In this document: positions 22,019-53,249 of the stretch, piece by piece
Position numbering within the stretch: the first letter of the stretch is position 1
How the letters are laid out: every line of letters starts with the position of its first letter
Notes under the pieces: model-generated
The model's database searches: none
The model's input: only the letters and a program-made list of their open reading frames with translations
What the model was told of the DNA's origin: nothing
Assembly: GCA_021613335.1 (NCBI GenBank)
Contig: JAJTWR010000323.1
Location: 62,001-126,000 of the forward strand
DNA length: 64,000 nucleotides
Direction: 5' to 3'
From: Whitmania pigra
Taxonomy: Eukaryota > Annelida > Clitellata > Hirudinida > Haemopidae
Translations under genes and position numbers: made by a program

Positions 22019-23953
22019 GGCAACACCCTAAACTTGATGGGATTTAATTCAAATTAACTATTTTCGACCCAAGCGGACTATGTCTCTCAATCAGCCATCG
22101 GCTTAAAACGTAGCAAACAACAAAGTTATCAAGACCTATCAAACGACCTCAAACTCTTAAACGATCCCTAGTTATTTATATCGTCCATGCACTGAGTAAA
22201 AGATAACTTAGATTTTAATGTAATAGAAGCAAAGCTTACGTCCTAACTTGATTAGCTAATTTATTGTATTTTTGAAAACTCCTTAACCTAATTTGGTATT
22301 TAATTTACATTTTAATTATAAACATTTGATCAAAATGGAATCATTTATTCAAAATCTTAACATCTAGTGATGACCCCTGTTTTAAAAAATCAATAATTAA
22401 ATTATGTAATTCATACAAGTAGTATTTGTTAGGCCCTCGCAGACGTTTACCTTCCTTTATGATCAGATTAATTTGCGCTTGTGCCGGATTTAGGCATGTG
22501 CTATTGGGGTGTATCTCCACTTAACAAATCCTTCTCTTTCCGCAACTATATAATTGATACTGATATCGATTTTGAATTTTGTTACCGTCATTTCAGACTT
22601 TGCCCGTATTTAGCCATGGCTTTATATAAAAAATGTGTTGCATCAAATCGAGGGATAGCATGGAATGACATTTTCAGCTAGAGTAATAACAGGAACACTA
22701 GATTCATATAATTCAACATTTGTGTTTAAGGAGATGCCCTAGTTGCATAATCTGCCATGAACTTTAGCTGAATAATGAAAAGAAAATGATGTTTATTCTT
22801 TTGAGATGAGCAACATCTGGAACTTTCACCCTGTAAGAATTTGTACAGATCAGATTTTTTTTTAGAAAACAACATTTAGTTGTCATTCTGTGATTGTAAT
22901 GCTCCGACTCGAACCTTTTTTGATAAAACAGGCCATTGCCTACAAAATTCACAAGAGTCCTATGAGTGATGTTTATGCTATTGTTATAAAAAAAAACCGT
23001 TATCACAATCATTCTCGCCATCTTTTATTAGCCAAAATTTTTGAGCATTATACTCCCAAGAAAAAGAATCTTGAAAAAGGCAAACTCTACTGACCACGAG
23101 GGACAAGATGGCTCTAACTTTGGTTGCTTCGATGATAGCTACCTTGAGCAACCACAACGTCAAACGTCAAGTATAAGCAACTCGAATGAAACTTGAGTGC
23201 TTGTATTTTATTAACGTCCAATTCATAACTAGATTATTAAGATGCAAAATGAAGCCTCTCGCAAGCCGTCTTATATGTGAAACCCAGAAATGCGGCTATT
23301 TTGACAACCTTTTTCAAATCGATGATCAGAAAATTTATATTGATTGACAAAATTATCAACGAGGGTCAATCAATTATGATAGACAAGCAATCACATCTTT
23401 TAGGATTTTTCTAAGGCTCTCCAACTACCGCCAAAGAAACTTCCACGTGCAGAAAGCGATTAGTGCCAACACAGAGCTCGGTCGAAACGTTTTTAAAACC
23501 TTGCGCTACTCGGAATCATTAATTGAGATTAATTTTAGCACTAATTAGCACTAGTAAAGCCGAGATGATTACATCGAGTCACAATCCAATCAGAGCGCGG
23601 AACGTTGAACGACTGGAATTTCTCGCTTCCGTCATCATGCAATGCGTAATTAACATGTGATTAACACGTAACTAGCTGGACATATTAGATTATCATGTTA
23701 CTGATAGCCCTCACCTAGGAAGGCATCATTTCGACATAGAGTAAACAAAATAACAGTATTTATTAAAAATAAATTATTTAGAAAAGTAAACCTAGAAAAA
23801 TATACTTTATAGGTAATACAAAAAATTAATCTGTTGGTAACGCCAAATGTCAATAGCAATATATTTTGTAGACTTTGAGGAAATAAAAAAGGCATTTAAA
23901 ATTTAGGAATTTAAAAATTCAAGGAAAGCTATTCACATCAAATTCCACTGACT
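22019..23953. other. intergenic, no confident gene
   Basis: About 1.9 kb between the 5' end of the SLC10 gene and the 3' end of the SLK-like kinase. Open frames at 22481-22681 and 22890-23093 show no known motif. An exon-like stretch near 23400-23538 (+) follows an acceptor-like CATCTTTTAG but has no partner. The promoter of the SLC10 gene should lie just right of 22018. Confidence 0.5.
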
Positions 23954-33804
<9,851 letters not shown>

Positions 33805-35850
33805 ATGGATTTCAAAGACTTAGACTTTAAAGTGACAGTGAACAAAACCGGACTAATGCAGATAGATTTGCGCAGGAAATATTTAACTGACTTTCCCGAA
33901 AATTTGTTTCTGCTCCATAAGCTCGAAGTTTTGCTCGCTTCTCATAACCTGTTTGTATCCGTGCCGTCGCAAATCGGAAAACTTCGAAAGTTAAAAGTAA
34001 TCGATTTTAGTCATAATAAAATTAGATACCTACCTGAATCTTTATCTGGATGTAGCAATCTCAATGAATTATACCTCCAGAACAATCGCATTTTAAAGCT
34101 ACCCGACCAACTGTGTTCTTTAAATAATCTAAAATATTTGCAACTTTCCAATAATCTTCTGGAACATTTACCATCACATATTGATCAAATTGCATCGCTA
34201 AAATGGTTGGACATATCCATGAACAGTCTGTGGTTGTTGCCGAAGATGTTCCCGAACTTAGTTGAGCTGATATATTTAAATCTACGAGAAAACGCTTTTA
34301 TCGAATTTCCGATACAATTGATTTCACTTAAAAATTTGGAATTCCTCGACATTTCTTGCAATAAAGTCAATACCTTACCTCCTGACTTGAGTTCAATGAA
34401 AAATCTCAGAATAGTCAACATGTCGTTCAACCAATTCTCACATTTTCCTACGTCTCTCTGCGATTTGAAAAGCCTTGAATATCTTGACCTTTCCAACAAT
34501 CGCTTAACTTCGGTCAGTTCGAGGCTTTCCAAACTGCATCATCTCAAAGTTCTATTGATTTCTAACAATTGCTTGAAAGATCTACTCGACAATCTGTCAT
34601 CAGTTGAAACTTTGGATGTTTCAGGCAACCTTCTCAGACAAATATCTGTGACCAACATGAAATCTCTTCGGGTGCTGATCGCCTCCAAAAATCAGCTCAA
34701 CTCCATGCCATCAGGGGTCTTCCATTTACGTGAGATGGAGGAACTCCACCTAAGCGACAATCAAATAAAACATCTGCCTCAAGATATAATTCTTATGAAC
34801 AAACTGAAAAAGCTTTACTTATCTGGAAATAAAGTGAAGCTTGTGCCAAAAGCTCTTTACGAGATGGCCAGTTTAGAGGACCTTAATATAACGGGATATT
34901 TTAAAAAAATTAAAAGTGAACGTCATCAGGATCAAAAAGTTGCTGCCTATATCATGGAACCGGTAATTAACAGCTCGAGCAAATTAAAAATTAAACATGA
35001 TAAGCATTTTCGCTTTTCAAAGTTATTCCCTCGCAGTGAAGACTTTGAATATCTTAGAAAGAAACAAAAGAGAAGTCAGATTTTAAACCCGAAAAAGGAG
35101 CAAGATCAAGATTTTTACTTTTCAGGGCTTCCTTTAAATCCAAAAGAAATCGTTAAACGTTCGAAAAGTCTCCAAAATATCGACGGAAAAGTCTCAGTCT
35201 CTGAACGCGCCGGGTCTGATGAAACGAATCATCAAAGAAGCTCCAGAGAAACCGAAATCAGGTCAGGACTCGGAGAAGAATCATTGCCAGAGAATTTCAA
35301 AACTCTCAAATTTTTTCATGAAATCGAATATCCTAGAAACTGGTTAGAAGAAAATGAACCGAGAAAGTCCTCGATTCGTTTTAACGAAGAGTTTCCTTCG
35401 ACAGAATGTTTGCAAGATTTTCCTCGCAATAATTTCGTGAGGGCATCGCATTCCGGCAGAGAAAGTTCAATAGGTCATTTCAAAAGTAAACAGCACCATC
35501 ATCGAAGTTGTCAAGATGTTAATGAATTTCAAGGCCGTAAAGAAATCCAGCGATTCGCAGCCATCCATCCAGAACTCTCGGATTTGTTCGGTGAGTCCAT
35601 GCATTCAAGCGACTTCCAAGACATTCACAAGAAAAAATTGCTAAGATCCTCTGATGACTTTGACAAATTCAGCACCACTGTGACGGTCAATGAGGACGTG
35701 GGGGACACACTCTCGCTTGGATATGACGATTTTCATTTCCATCCGTCCAATGTTAAAGATGCCAAACTTCTGGAGCTTGCTAGGGATCTCGAAAATTTAT
35801 TGGGCACTGAAATTGTAACTCCTTTTACGGTGAAGGGACAAAGGCATTAA
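33805..35850 (+). CDS. intronless leucine-rich-repeat protein, 681 residues
   Basis: One open frame without introns. Residues about 40-370 hold some 15 tandem leucine-rich repeats of the 23-residue type with consensus LxxLxLSxNxLxxLPxxI, for example LKVIDFSHNKIRYLP, LKYLQLSNNLLEHLP, LEYLDLSNNRL and LKKLYLSGNKVKLVP. There is no signal peptide or membrane segment, so a cytosolic adaptor role is likely, as in the SHOC2-like and MFHAS-like group. Residues about 380-681 form a polar, Arg/Lys/Ser-rich tail with no domain I recognise, ending with AKLLELARDLENLLGTE. The start is the first ATG, at 33805. Every clear neighbour has introns, so the gene may have arisen by retroposition. The exact family is unknown and no symbol is assigned. 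Confidence 0.88.
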   Translation: MDFKDLDFKVTVNKTGLMQIDLRRKYLTDFPENLFLLHKLEVLLASHNLFVSVPSQIGKLRKLKVIDFSHNKIRYLPESLSGCSNLNELYLQNNRILKLPDQLCSLNNLKYLQLSNNLLEHLPSHIDQIASLKWLDISMNSLWLLPKMFPNLVELIYLNLRENAFIEFPIQLISLKNLEFLDISCNKVNTLPPDLSSMKNLRIVNMSFNQFSHFPTSLCDLKSLEYLDLSNNRLTSVSSRLSKLHHLKVLLISNNCLKDLLDNLSSVETLDVSGNLLRQISVTNMKSLRVLIASKNQLNSMPSGVFHLREMEELHLSDNQIKHLPQDIILMNKLKKLYLSGNKVKLVPKALYEMASLEDLNITGYFKKIKSERHQDQKVAAYIMEPVINSSSKLKIKHDKHFRFSKLFPRSEDFEYLRKKQKRSQILNPKKEQDQDFYFSGLPLNPKEIVKRSKSLQNIDGKVSVSERAGSDETNHQRSSRETEIRSGLGEESLPENFKTLKFFHEIEYPRNWLEENEPRKSSIRFNEEFPSTECLQDFPRNNFVRASHSGRESSIGHFKSKQHHHRSCQDVNEFQGRKEIQRFAAIHPELSDLFGESMHSSDFQDIHKKKLLRSSDDFDKFSTTVTVNEDVGDTLSLGYDDFHFHPSNVKDAKLLELARDLENLLGTEIVTPFTVKGQRH

Positions 35851-36541
35851 TGTTTGTTGTGCGAAGATAAATTTATTTTGTTATCTCAAAAAGTCACAAT
35901 TGTTAACTAATTTTACAGTTTCTTCTAGATGTTTTTACTGTGAGTGACCAAAAAATATTAGCAATTTTGGTATATCATAATACACATAATAATAATAACA
36001 TTGTGGCTATTGTCAGTGGCTGTAGCATTGAAGAGCAAAGAATGCTATGGGTTGCTCCAGCATAAATGTTCACATGAACTTTTAAATTTTTTGGTCCAAA
36101 TAGATAAGAATGATAAAAATAAATAGTATAATAGTAAATTATATAGAGATTTGCGGAAGGTGTTTCGCAATTCGTAGAATGTTGTGAACGAGTTGTCGAA
36201 AGAAATGTATATCTCTCATACATCATCATACATCAGCAGACGACGTGCGACAATCACACGTGTGAACTTGCATCATTTTTAATATCCCTAAAAATCCTAT
36301 TGCTTTTCAACATGTTTTCTCATCTTTCATTAACAAAATCCTTTACTTATACACTTACTATACAAAATCATTTACAGATACACTTAGTATTCCTCTGACA
36401 TCTTGAGCATTTACCCTGCAATTGCTATCTAATCCACGTCACTATGACGAGAGAATAACGCCACATAGAATAAATAGTAATTGCACTTCATTTAATCAAA
36501 AGTTATGAACATTATTTAGGCAAACTTTTAAATCAGTATCA
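35851..36541. other. 3' flank of the LRR gene, no gene seen
   Basis: About 690 bp of AT-rich sequence between the LRR stop codon and the convergent minus-strand exon at 36542. It should hold the 3' untranslated regions of both. No canonical AATAAA was found close behind the LRR stop. Confidence 0.45.
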
Positions 36542-37105
36542 TCACTGAGCTGAGAGTTCATCCCTGACTTGATAAGCGTCCTGACATCTCGACTGTGTAA
36601 TCAGTGGGATACTCAATGATCGTTCATTAGATGGCGTGCTGTTAAAGCTCTACAAACAGACTCCCACGGAGTGCCGTGTGACACACACACACAAGTTAAC
36701 AATGACGTCTAATCATTCGAAGTAATCGCTAGTTTTAACTACTCCATTATCGCTGTCGCTGTCACAATCGCCATCCTTACTATCTTATAAGCATGAGTGA
36801 CACTATAAAAGTGATTTTACTAAAGCAATTTGAAATTGACTTTTTAAAGGCAAAATGGCCTGCTGTTTTGAAAAAACGTTTCATGCTGTTTTAATTTCTT
36901 TTTTAATTTAATGTCGTCCAATTTTTACTCTTGGCGTGAGGCAGCCCCTTAACAAATGTTGATGATTCGTAAATAAGTTTATAAAAATATTTACCTAAGA
37001 ACCTCAGCATTCAAAACTGCCAGCAGAAAATCTCGAACCTCCGTATGCGGCTTTTTGATTACTTTGGTATTGGTACAAGCAACCATTTTCTTATTTTCTA
37101 ATTGA
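36542..37105 (-). CDS. two 3'-terminal exons of an unidentified gene
   Basis: Exon 36995-37105 has an acceptor (TTTTATGCAG) and a donor (AG|GTAAAT) and encodes a segment with TKVIKKPHTEVRDFLLAVLN. Exon 36542-36647 follows acceptor TTTGTAGAG in the matching phase and encodes SFNSTPSNERSLSIPLITQS, then DAYQVRDELSAQ and a stop. The joint preserves the frame (a Ser codon split two plus one), which supports a real gene. Upstream exons should lie at higher coordinates; 38987-39084 is one candidate, but its phase does not fit directly. I do not recognise the protein. Confidence 0.4.
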
Positions 37106-38338
37106 CTGCATAAAATTTTATTAAAGTCAACTTTTTGTAATTACACTTTGTATTTTAGTATCCCTTTTATAACTATTGTAACCAATACTATTGTGACTAA
37201 TACTATAACTGTCACCGTCACCAACATTTTCAGAACCACGATCATGGCTGTAACCATAAGGACAAGTGATCTGCTAATTAATTTTTTGAGAAATCTCGCA
37301 AATCAGTGAAAAGGCAGAAAAAAGTTGACATTTTGAACCACCATAGTGAGATATTGAGTGGCGGAAGGAAGCGTTGTCTCGTAGAGCTACTAAAGGGCAG
37401 AGCATGTTGCTACGTTAAGTTGCAAATTATCGAGCTAATTATTGTTATTACGTTAAGCGAAGATTATCAACACAGTTTTTATCGAGTGGAGGAATCTATT
37501 CTTGTATTGAAGGACAGTACGTGAGTTTTTTAATCTTCGTAGTCATCGTCCTCTCAATTAAAATGATTGTGATTTTAGTCATTAAGAGTAAATATAGATT
37601 AGGATATGATCTTTTCAAGATCCATTGGCATGTGTTGCTGACACAACAACATGATTGCCAATCGAGATGACAACATACTCTAAAGGACAAATTCATTTTA
37701 GAATTGCATCATCAACCCAACATGTATGGCGATGCATATTAAATTAAACTAGTTGTCAAACACTTTACCAGACAAGGAACGCATCACAATTTAGAATCTT
37801 TTTCATGAACTTCCAAGAAAGGCCATTACTTTTCTACAACGACAACACATTCTTGCCAACATCAGCAACCAACGGGAGCAAACATCAAGACATCAAAATG
37901 CCTAGGCTTTGTGACACCCAATCGAACTCGTCACAGGTGATTAATATAATAATAATTATTAATATTATTATAATAAAAGAGTAATATATAATATAAATAT
38001 AAAATAAAATAATGTAAAAGCTAATTCATTAAACATTAATATTATTGTAATGCAATAAAAAGATACATTGCAATATAATATAATCTAATATTGTTATTTA
38101 ATTCATCGTAATTCATCAAATATTTTTCTAAACAAAAATAACCATTTTCGAATTTGTTTCTTCCTCTTTGGTCTTTACTTTTCATCATTTTCATTAATAT
38201 TCACTTCATCAAAGCCTGGTGGTCAACGATGCGCGACACTGTCGTGCTGTAAGTTAGTGATTCATAGGTTTTATGCGGTGGTTAAAGTAAAAAGTTAAAG
38301 TAATAAGTTAAAGTAGGTAATAAGAATCATCGAACTTG

Positions 38339-38403
38339 AAAGTAGCATGAATTCCACCAAGTAAATACTTAAAAGTAGCATAAATTCCACCAAGTAAATA
38401 CTT
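38339..38403. repeat. 33-bp tandem duplication
   Basis: Two copies of a unit beginning AAAGTAGCATGAATTCCACC, at 38339 and 38372, that differ by one base (ATGAATT against ATAAATT). Confidence 0.85.
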
Positions 38404-38986
38404 GAAAGGAACACCAGTAAAATCTGACCCAGGCAGTAAAACATTAGCAAAAGTTAATTATACAAATTTATAAAAGCGCTCAAAATGTAGTAAGGTCCAA
38501 TTTGTACTTTATCTCCCGTCGCAATTGTTGTTTTATTAAATTTTTGAAAACCAAGACCGTACTAATTTATTTTCTTTGGTTCAAGACAATTTACAAAACT
38601 CAGGTGGAAAATGACGCCATTGCAGATATACAAGTACTAATAGAAAATAATGCATTTGCTGAGGAAAAGCAATTTTGGAACTATTGTAATTTTTGTTGAT
38701 TTGAAATAATTATTAATAATTTTTTTCAATCTAATGAAACTAAATTTTTGAAGTTAATATGAACACCTTCAAATCAAAATTAAAAAAATTTCTTTCTGTT
38801 TTCCTTTCTCCATTGATGCCACAAAATCCCTTATTAGCTCGAGAAAAAGACCAAAAAAATAAATAAATAAAGACAAGAAAGTCAACAAATAAACACATTA
38901 AATTAAAAATAAAAAGAAATTAAGTATGCAAATGATTTTGAATATGCTAGTGTATGCTAAGAGAATGTTATAAGGACTTTCCAAAC

Positions 38987-39084
38987 CTTCAGAGATGTCA
39001 TTTGGGTCGTTGCCCGTCGTTAGAACAGACGCTAAAATTGTCATTTTATCATATTGTGGGAGGGTTTGCCCCTTCTTCGAAAAG
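38987..39084 (-). CDS. possible exon of an unidentified minus-strand gene
   Basis: After a strong acceptor (TGTGTCATTTCAG), an open stretch encodes KKGQTLPQYDKMTILASVLT, then GNDPNDISEG, ending at a moderate donor (GAAG|GTTTGG). It may belong with the exons at 36542-37105. The phases do not join directly, so at least one more exon would be needed. The product is not recognised. Confidence 0.22.
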
Positions 39085-39317
39085 CTGAAATGACACAAGA
39101 AACAAAAAAGCTGAACACCATTTCGCGAATCTTCTCATGTTCGATTTCCACTGCGGATATTTTCTACTTTTAACCACTGGCTTATTTATTTAATTTCAAG
39201 GGAATTGTTGAGACAAAACAAATTAACAAAACTTTTTATTGGCTTCGGGAATAAGTTATTATTTCTTGATCGAAGAATAAATTTTAAGTTGGCAATCAAA
39301 CGGAAATCATAAGAGAT

Positions 39318-39510
39318 TCTTAGCAGGGCACCCCGTCATAATAGCCCGGCGACAAAGTAGCCCCGTAAAAACATCACCATCAAAACATAAAACTCATTTC
39401 ATTTAATTAAATTTTAAATCAGTTATCGGTTAATGTCTTCAACTTATATAAATATTTTTGTTTATAAAGATACATTGACGGGGCTATTTTGAAGGGTCAC
39501 CTCTTAGCAG
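39318..39510. mobile_element. small inverted-repeat element (MITE-like) with a 9-bp target duplication
   Basis: TCTTAGCAG occurs at 39318-39326 and again at 39502-39510. Between them, the left end begins GGCACCCCGTCATAATAGCCC. The reverse complement of the right end begins GGTGACCCTTCAAAATAGCC, so the ends are imperfect inverted repeats. The element is about 175 bp and non-coding. A 9-bp duplication would suit a Mutator-like transposase; an 8-bp reading would suit hAT. Confidence 0.7.
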
Positions 39511-40798
39511 TAGATATTGCTGTTCTTCGTTAAAATCTGTTACGGGTGATGACGATGATGATGATTACGTGACCAGACAATTAGGACGGTTCTCACTCAA
39601 CCATGGTGAGAAATGGAAGTCTTAATCATCACGTCATAATCAAAGACCACGTCGGAGGACCAAACAATAGAGATGTTCAACTGTTACGGCTGATAAAATT
39701 TTGCCAATAGATTCTTTACCGAAGTCAATGTTTTGTAGCCAACATTATTATGTAATCATTATAGAGGCAACTAGTTTGAGAATAAGTTAACTACGACACC
39801 GATGAATTGCGTCCTAATGCATCCAAATGCATCCATGTCATAAAGTGCAGCGGTGGAATGCATCCATTAAATATCTTCAGAAGAATTAATCAACTTTAAT
39901 ACCATCAAAGAACTGAATTTATTGTACTCCGTAGACCTTTATTGTGAGAGAATATTGTGCGTTAGTATGAGAAATGTTTTGGAAATTTATATGATTAATG
40001 ATGTATTAAAATTTTGATATCATTCATAGGATTAAGGGCAGCACAATTGATTCTAGACATAAGATTTGAATAATTCCATTAAAACAACTTGATGGGGCAA
40101 TATTTGTCTATTCCTAAAAAATAAAATTAAAATAGATACCAATTGACGTAAATGCGAGATAAATAGCAACGAAATATGACATTTAAATATCATAATACAT
40201 CCGACTAAAGGCGCATTGCTTTTGAGAGAACAAGAGCCGTGATACTCCCTGCAGTGTCCGGTTATCCGGTGCTAAACTGGATCTCAATAGCAGGATGGAA
40301 CCGGAGCAATTAATGATGATGATGATGCTGATATCTATAAAATCATCCGCTTGTTTCATGCATGAATGGTTTCGAGTGCTTCTGAAGTTTGGACATAGGT
40401 TGACGTAGGTATGAGCATCTTTACATTCTTCATATTCGTGAAGACTATGATTTACAATCTTTCATTGAGCGTATATGTTACTTATACTTATAAGCAATAC
40501 CATAGCAGTATTTATGCATTTATATTTATGCATTTATTTATTTATGCATTTATATATATGCATTTATATATATGTATTTATATATATGTATTTATATGGC
40601 AGAGTTTAAGCGTCAGTAATTACCGCATTCGTCTGTCACCATTACTAGTTTTTAAGTACTTTTATTAATATTTCTGCGTTTTGTAAGATTCACTTACTAC
40701 TATCATCATCATTATTATTATTATTATTCAATTTACGTATTTTAACCTTTTTTGGTTCTTAAGTGCATCTTTAGCAAAACAACTTGGGAGCGACCTTT

Positions 40799-41062
<264 letters not shown>

Positions 41063-42614
41063 AGAAAATAAAATTATTTAAGCTGGAGATGAGTGTTTAG
41101 CCATTTATTGATAAATATAGTGATAATATGCAAACTAATTTTTAAAATATTTTAATACATGTAATCCAAATATTGAATTTGGGAGAAAAAAATGTTATTT
41201 AAGGGCTTCTAGTATGATAATAATAATATATTAATTAAATTATATTATTATTTATTTATTAAATTATATATAATGACATATTATTATAATAATATATTAT
41301 TATATATATTATTAATAATGATGATGATGGATGATGATGATGACGATGATGACAATAAATATTTTTTAATTAATTGGTATAATCTTTTATTTTAAATTGA
41401 AACTGTCAGTGATGTTAAATTCAATCTAAAATTATTTAATTATTAAAATTTATTTCATAATGTAATCTTTATATTGGAAAAATAAACTAGTTTTAAGAGC
41501 AGACAGGCCCCTCTGTATTTTAGAAAACTTGAAATGGCTAATAACCTAGCGATTAAAAGATTAAATTAGTTTCGTTATCATCACTCAGCGAATTATTTAG
41601 TATTATTATTATTATTATTTAGTACCTGTTATTGCTTATCGGCTGGGTATTATAAGAACTAATTGTAAAAAAATATTTGAATTTTTAATTCATTTGAAAT
41701 TGTTTATTTCAAATTCATTTAAAGCTAATTTGTGGTTTTAGTTCAGGAGAATAAATGAGCGTAATCTAACTATTATAATAAAATATAATGCAAGTAGTTG
41801 TAGAACGTTTCAAAATATTTTACTCAAGATTAAAATATATAGGCTTTAATTAAGAATGTCATATCTCCCCTCTGTGTTATGTGATGCTAGTTAGCTAATA
41901 GTCCAGACCTTACAATGATGGACCGTTACTGCAACAGCTATCGGGATAAAATAATGTGATTGAAATTTTTAAAAATCTTCTAATTTTATTTAATATTACA
42001 AATAATTTAAAAGCATAATTTCACTCAAGTTAGGCATGTGAAATTAGAAAAACTGAAACTTTACCAGCATGCAATTGTATGTAAATCAAAGTGAGGGTCG
42101 TGACCCGAGGTTGTCATGACAACCACGACACAAGAGGTGGTGATGATGGTTCGTCATCTCAAATTTCAAAGGACTCTTTGGCTCGAGCAGCATATTTAGG
42201 TTCTCAAATCTCATTGGATGACGTCTGTCCATTTAAACCGATGAAGTCCGTTTGAAATTATGTGTTCATAATTCAAGGTTCATTAACTCGAAAGTTTATA
42301 GGGTATACATGTGTTAGGTTGCCATTTCAAAGTCGATGTTTTCATCATCATCATCATCATCGTCGTCGTCATTATCAGCAGCAGCATCATTGGTCAGATG
42401 CCATGTGATCATAAAGCGTAGAACAACATCTTTATTATTATTATATATTATATTTCAGTTTAATTATATATCTGTGTTATTATGGGCCTTATACATGAAG
42501 CTCCTTGCGAAAGAAAGTATATCTGCAAAATGACTCACTGACTATTTATAAACGTTTGGGTGCAAACTCATTGAATTTCGCAATCTTATATTCTACTGCA
42601 ATAAGGATAGTTCA

Positions 42615-42720
42615 GAGTGAATGAACTAGAGAATGATTGAATGAATGATTGAATAAATGACTGTGAATGAATGAATGAAATGGCGAACTGATTGAATGAA
42701 TGAAATGACGAAGTGATTGA
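42615..42720. repeat. degenerate GAAT/GATT tetranucleotide tract
   Basis: Interrupted tandem GAATGAATGATT-type units about 300 bp upstream of the CLC start codon. Confidence 0.8.
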
Positions 42721-42994
42721 GGAGAGAGCGCAGTGAGCGTAACCCAACACGCACCCGTTGACAGGCACATAAAACGAATACTTTACTGCGACAACTAAGT
42801 TCGAGAACTAAGTTCTTTTAATCAATTTTAGAATTATTTCCAGTGGAATCCATCTTTCCTGGAATCATTTTTGCGATATTTTTGTCTTAAATCTGAGATA
42901 TTCCGCCATCGTGCCATGTTTAAAGCCTTATTTTTGTGTCAAAAAGGAAATTGAAGAAGAAAATTGAGCAGAAGTATTCTAGTCAGAGGTCATC

Positions 42995-52716
<9,722 letters not shown>

Positions 52717-53228
52717 GTGACATTTTGACAAAGATTACGCTTAGCGCATCTGTAAATTCATCAACGATTTTTTAATCGAATTCTTAGAGTGAGTTTGTGC
52801 CTCTTGGCAGATCATGCGGTTTAGATTTTCTTTATGTCCGTGTTTTAGTCAAATTTGGCCATTCCGTAATTATATGACTATTTTTTTCAAGTTTTACGAA
52901 GTTCTCATAAATCTTTGTTGTGCTAAGTATTTGAAGTTACTAATGCCACGACTTGGCTCTTACGAAATACGAGTGTAAACCATTCGATATCTTCTTTTTA
53001 ACTTGAACGAACCAATATTACTAATGAATGTTACTTTTCCTCCAATTTGTAACTGCTGCTTTGTACAGATGTATACAAATTGTTTACCTTTTTGCCCTAG
53101 AATTATATTTTCATATCCTTGCGAGCACGTCCGTAGGTGAACGCTTAAAAAGGTATTTCGACCGTACTGCTGATTACTATTTATTACTATCTAATTTTAG
53201 ATTATATTTTGCATAGAGATTTTTATTC

Positions 53229-53234
53229 AATAAA
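53229..53234 (+). other. polyadenylation signal of the CLC gene
   Basis: A canonical AATAAA in TTATTCAATAAACTTTTG, about 510 bp after the CLC stop codon. This gives a 3' untranslated region of normal length. Confidence 0.6.
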
Positions 53235-53249
53235 CTTTTGTTTAAACGT

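Noticed and set aside
22481..23093. Two short plus-strand open frames between the SLC10 and kinase genes
   Set aside because: Low-information sequence without domain motifs or convincing splice sites.
37306..37524. A 72-codon plus-strand open frame ending near a good donor
   Set aside because: No recognisable content, no partner exon in phase and no clear link to the CLC gene downstream.
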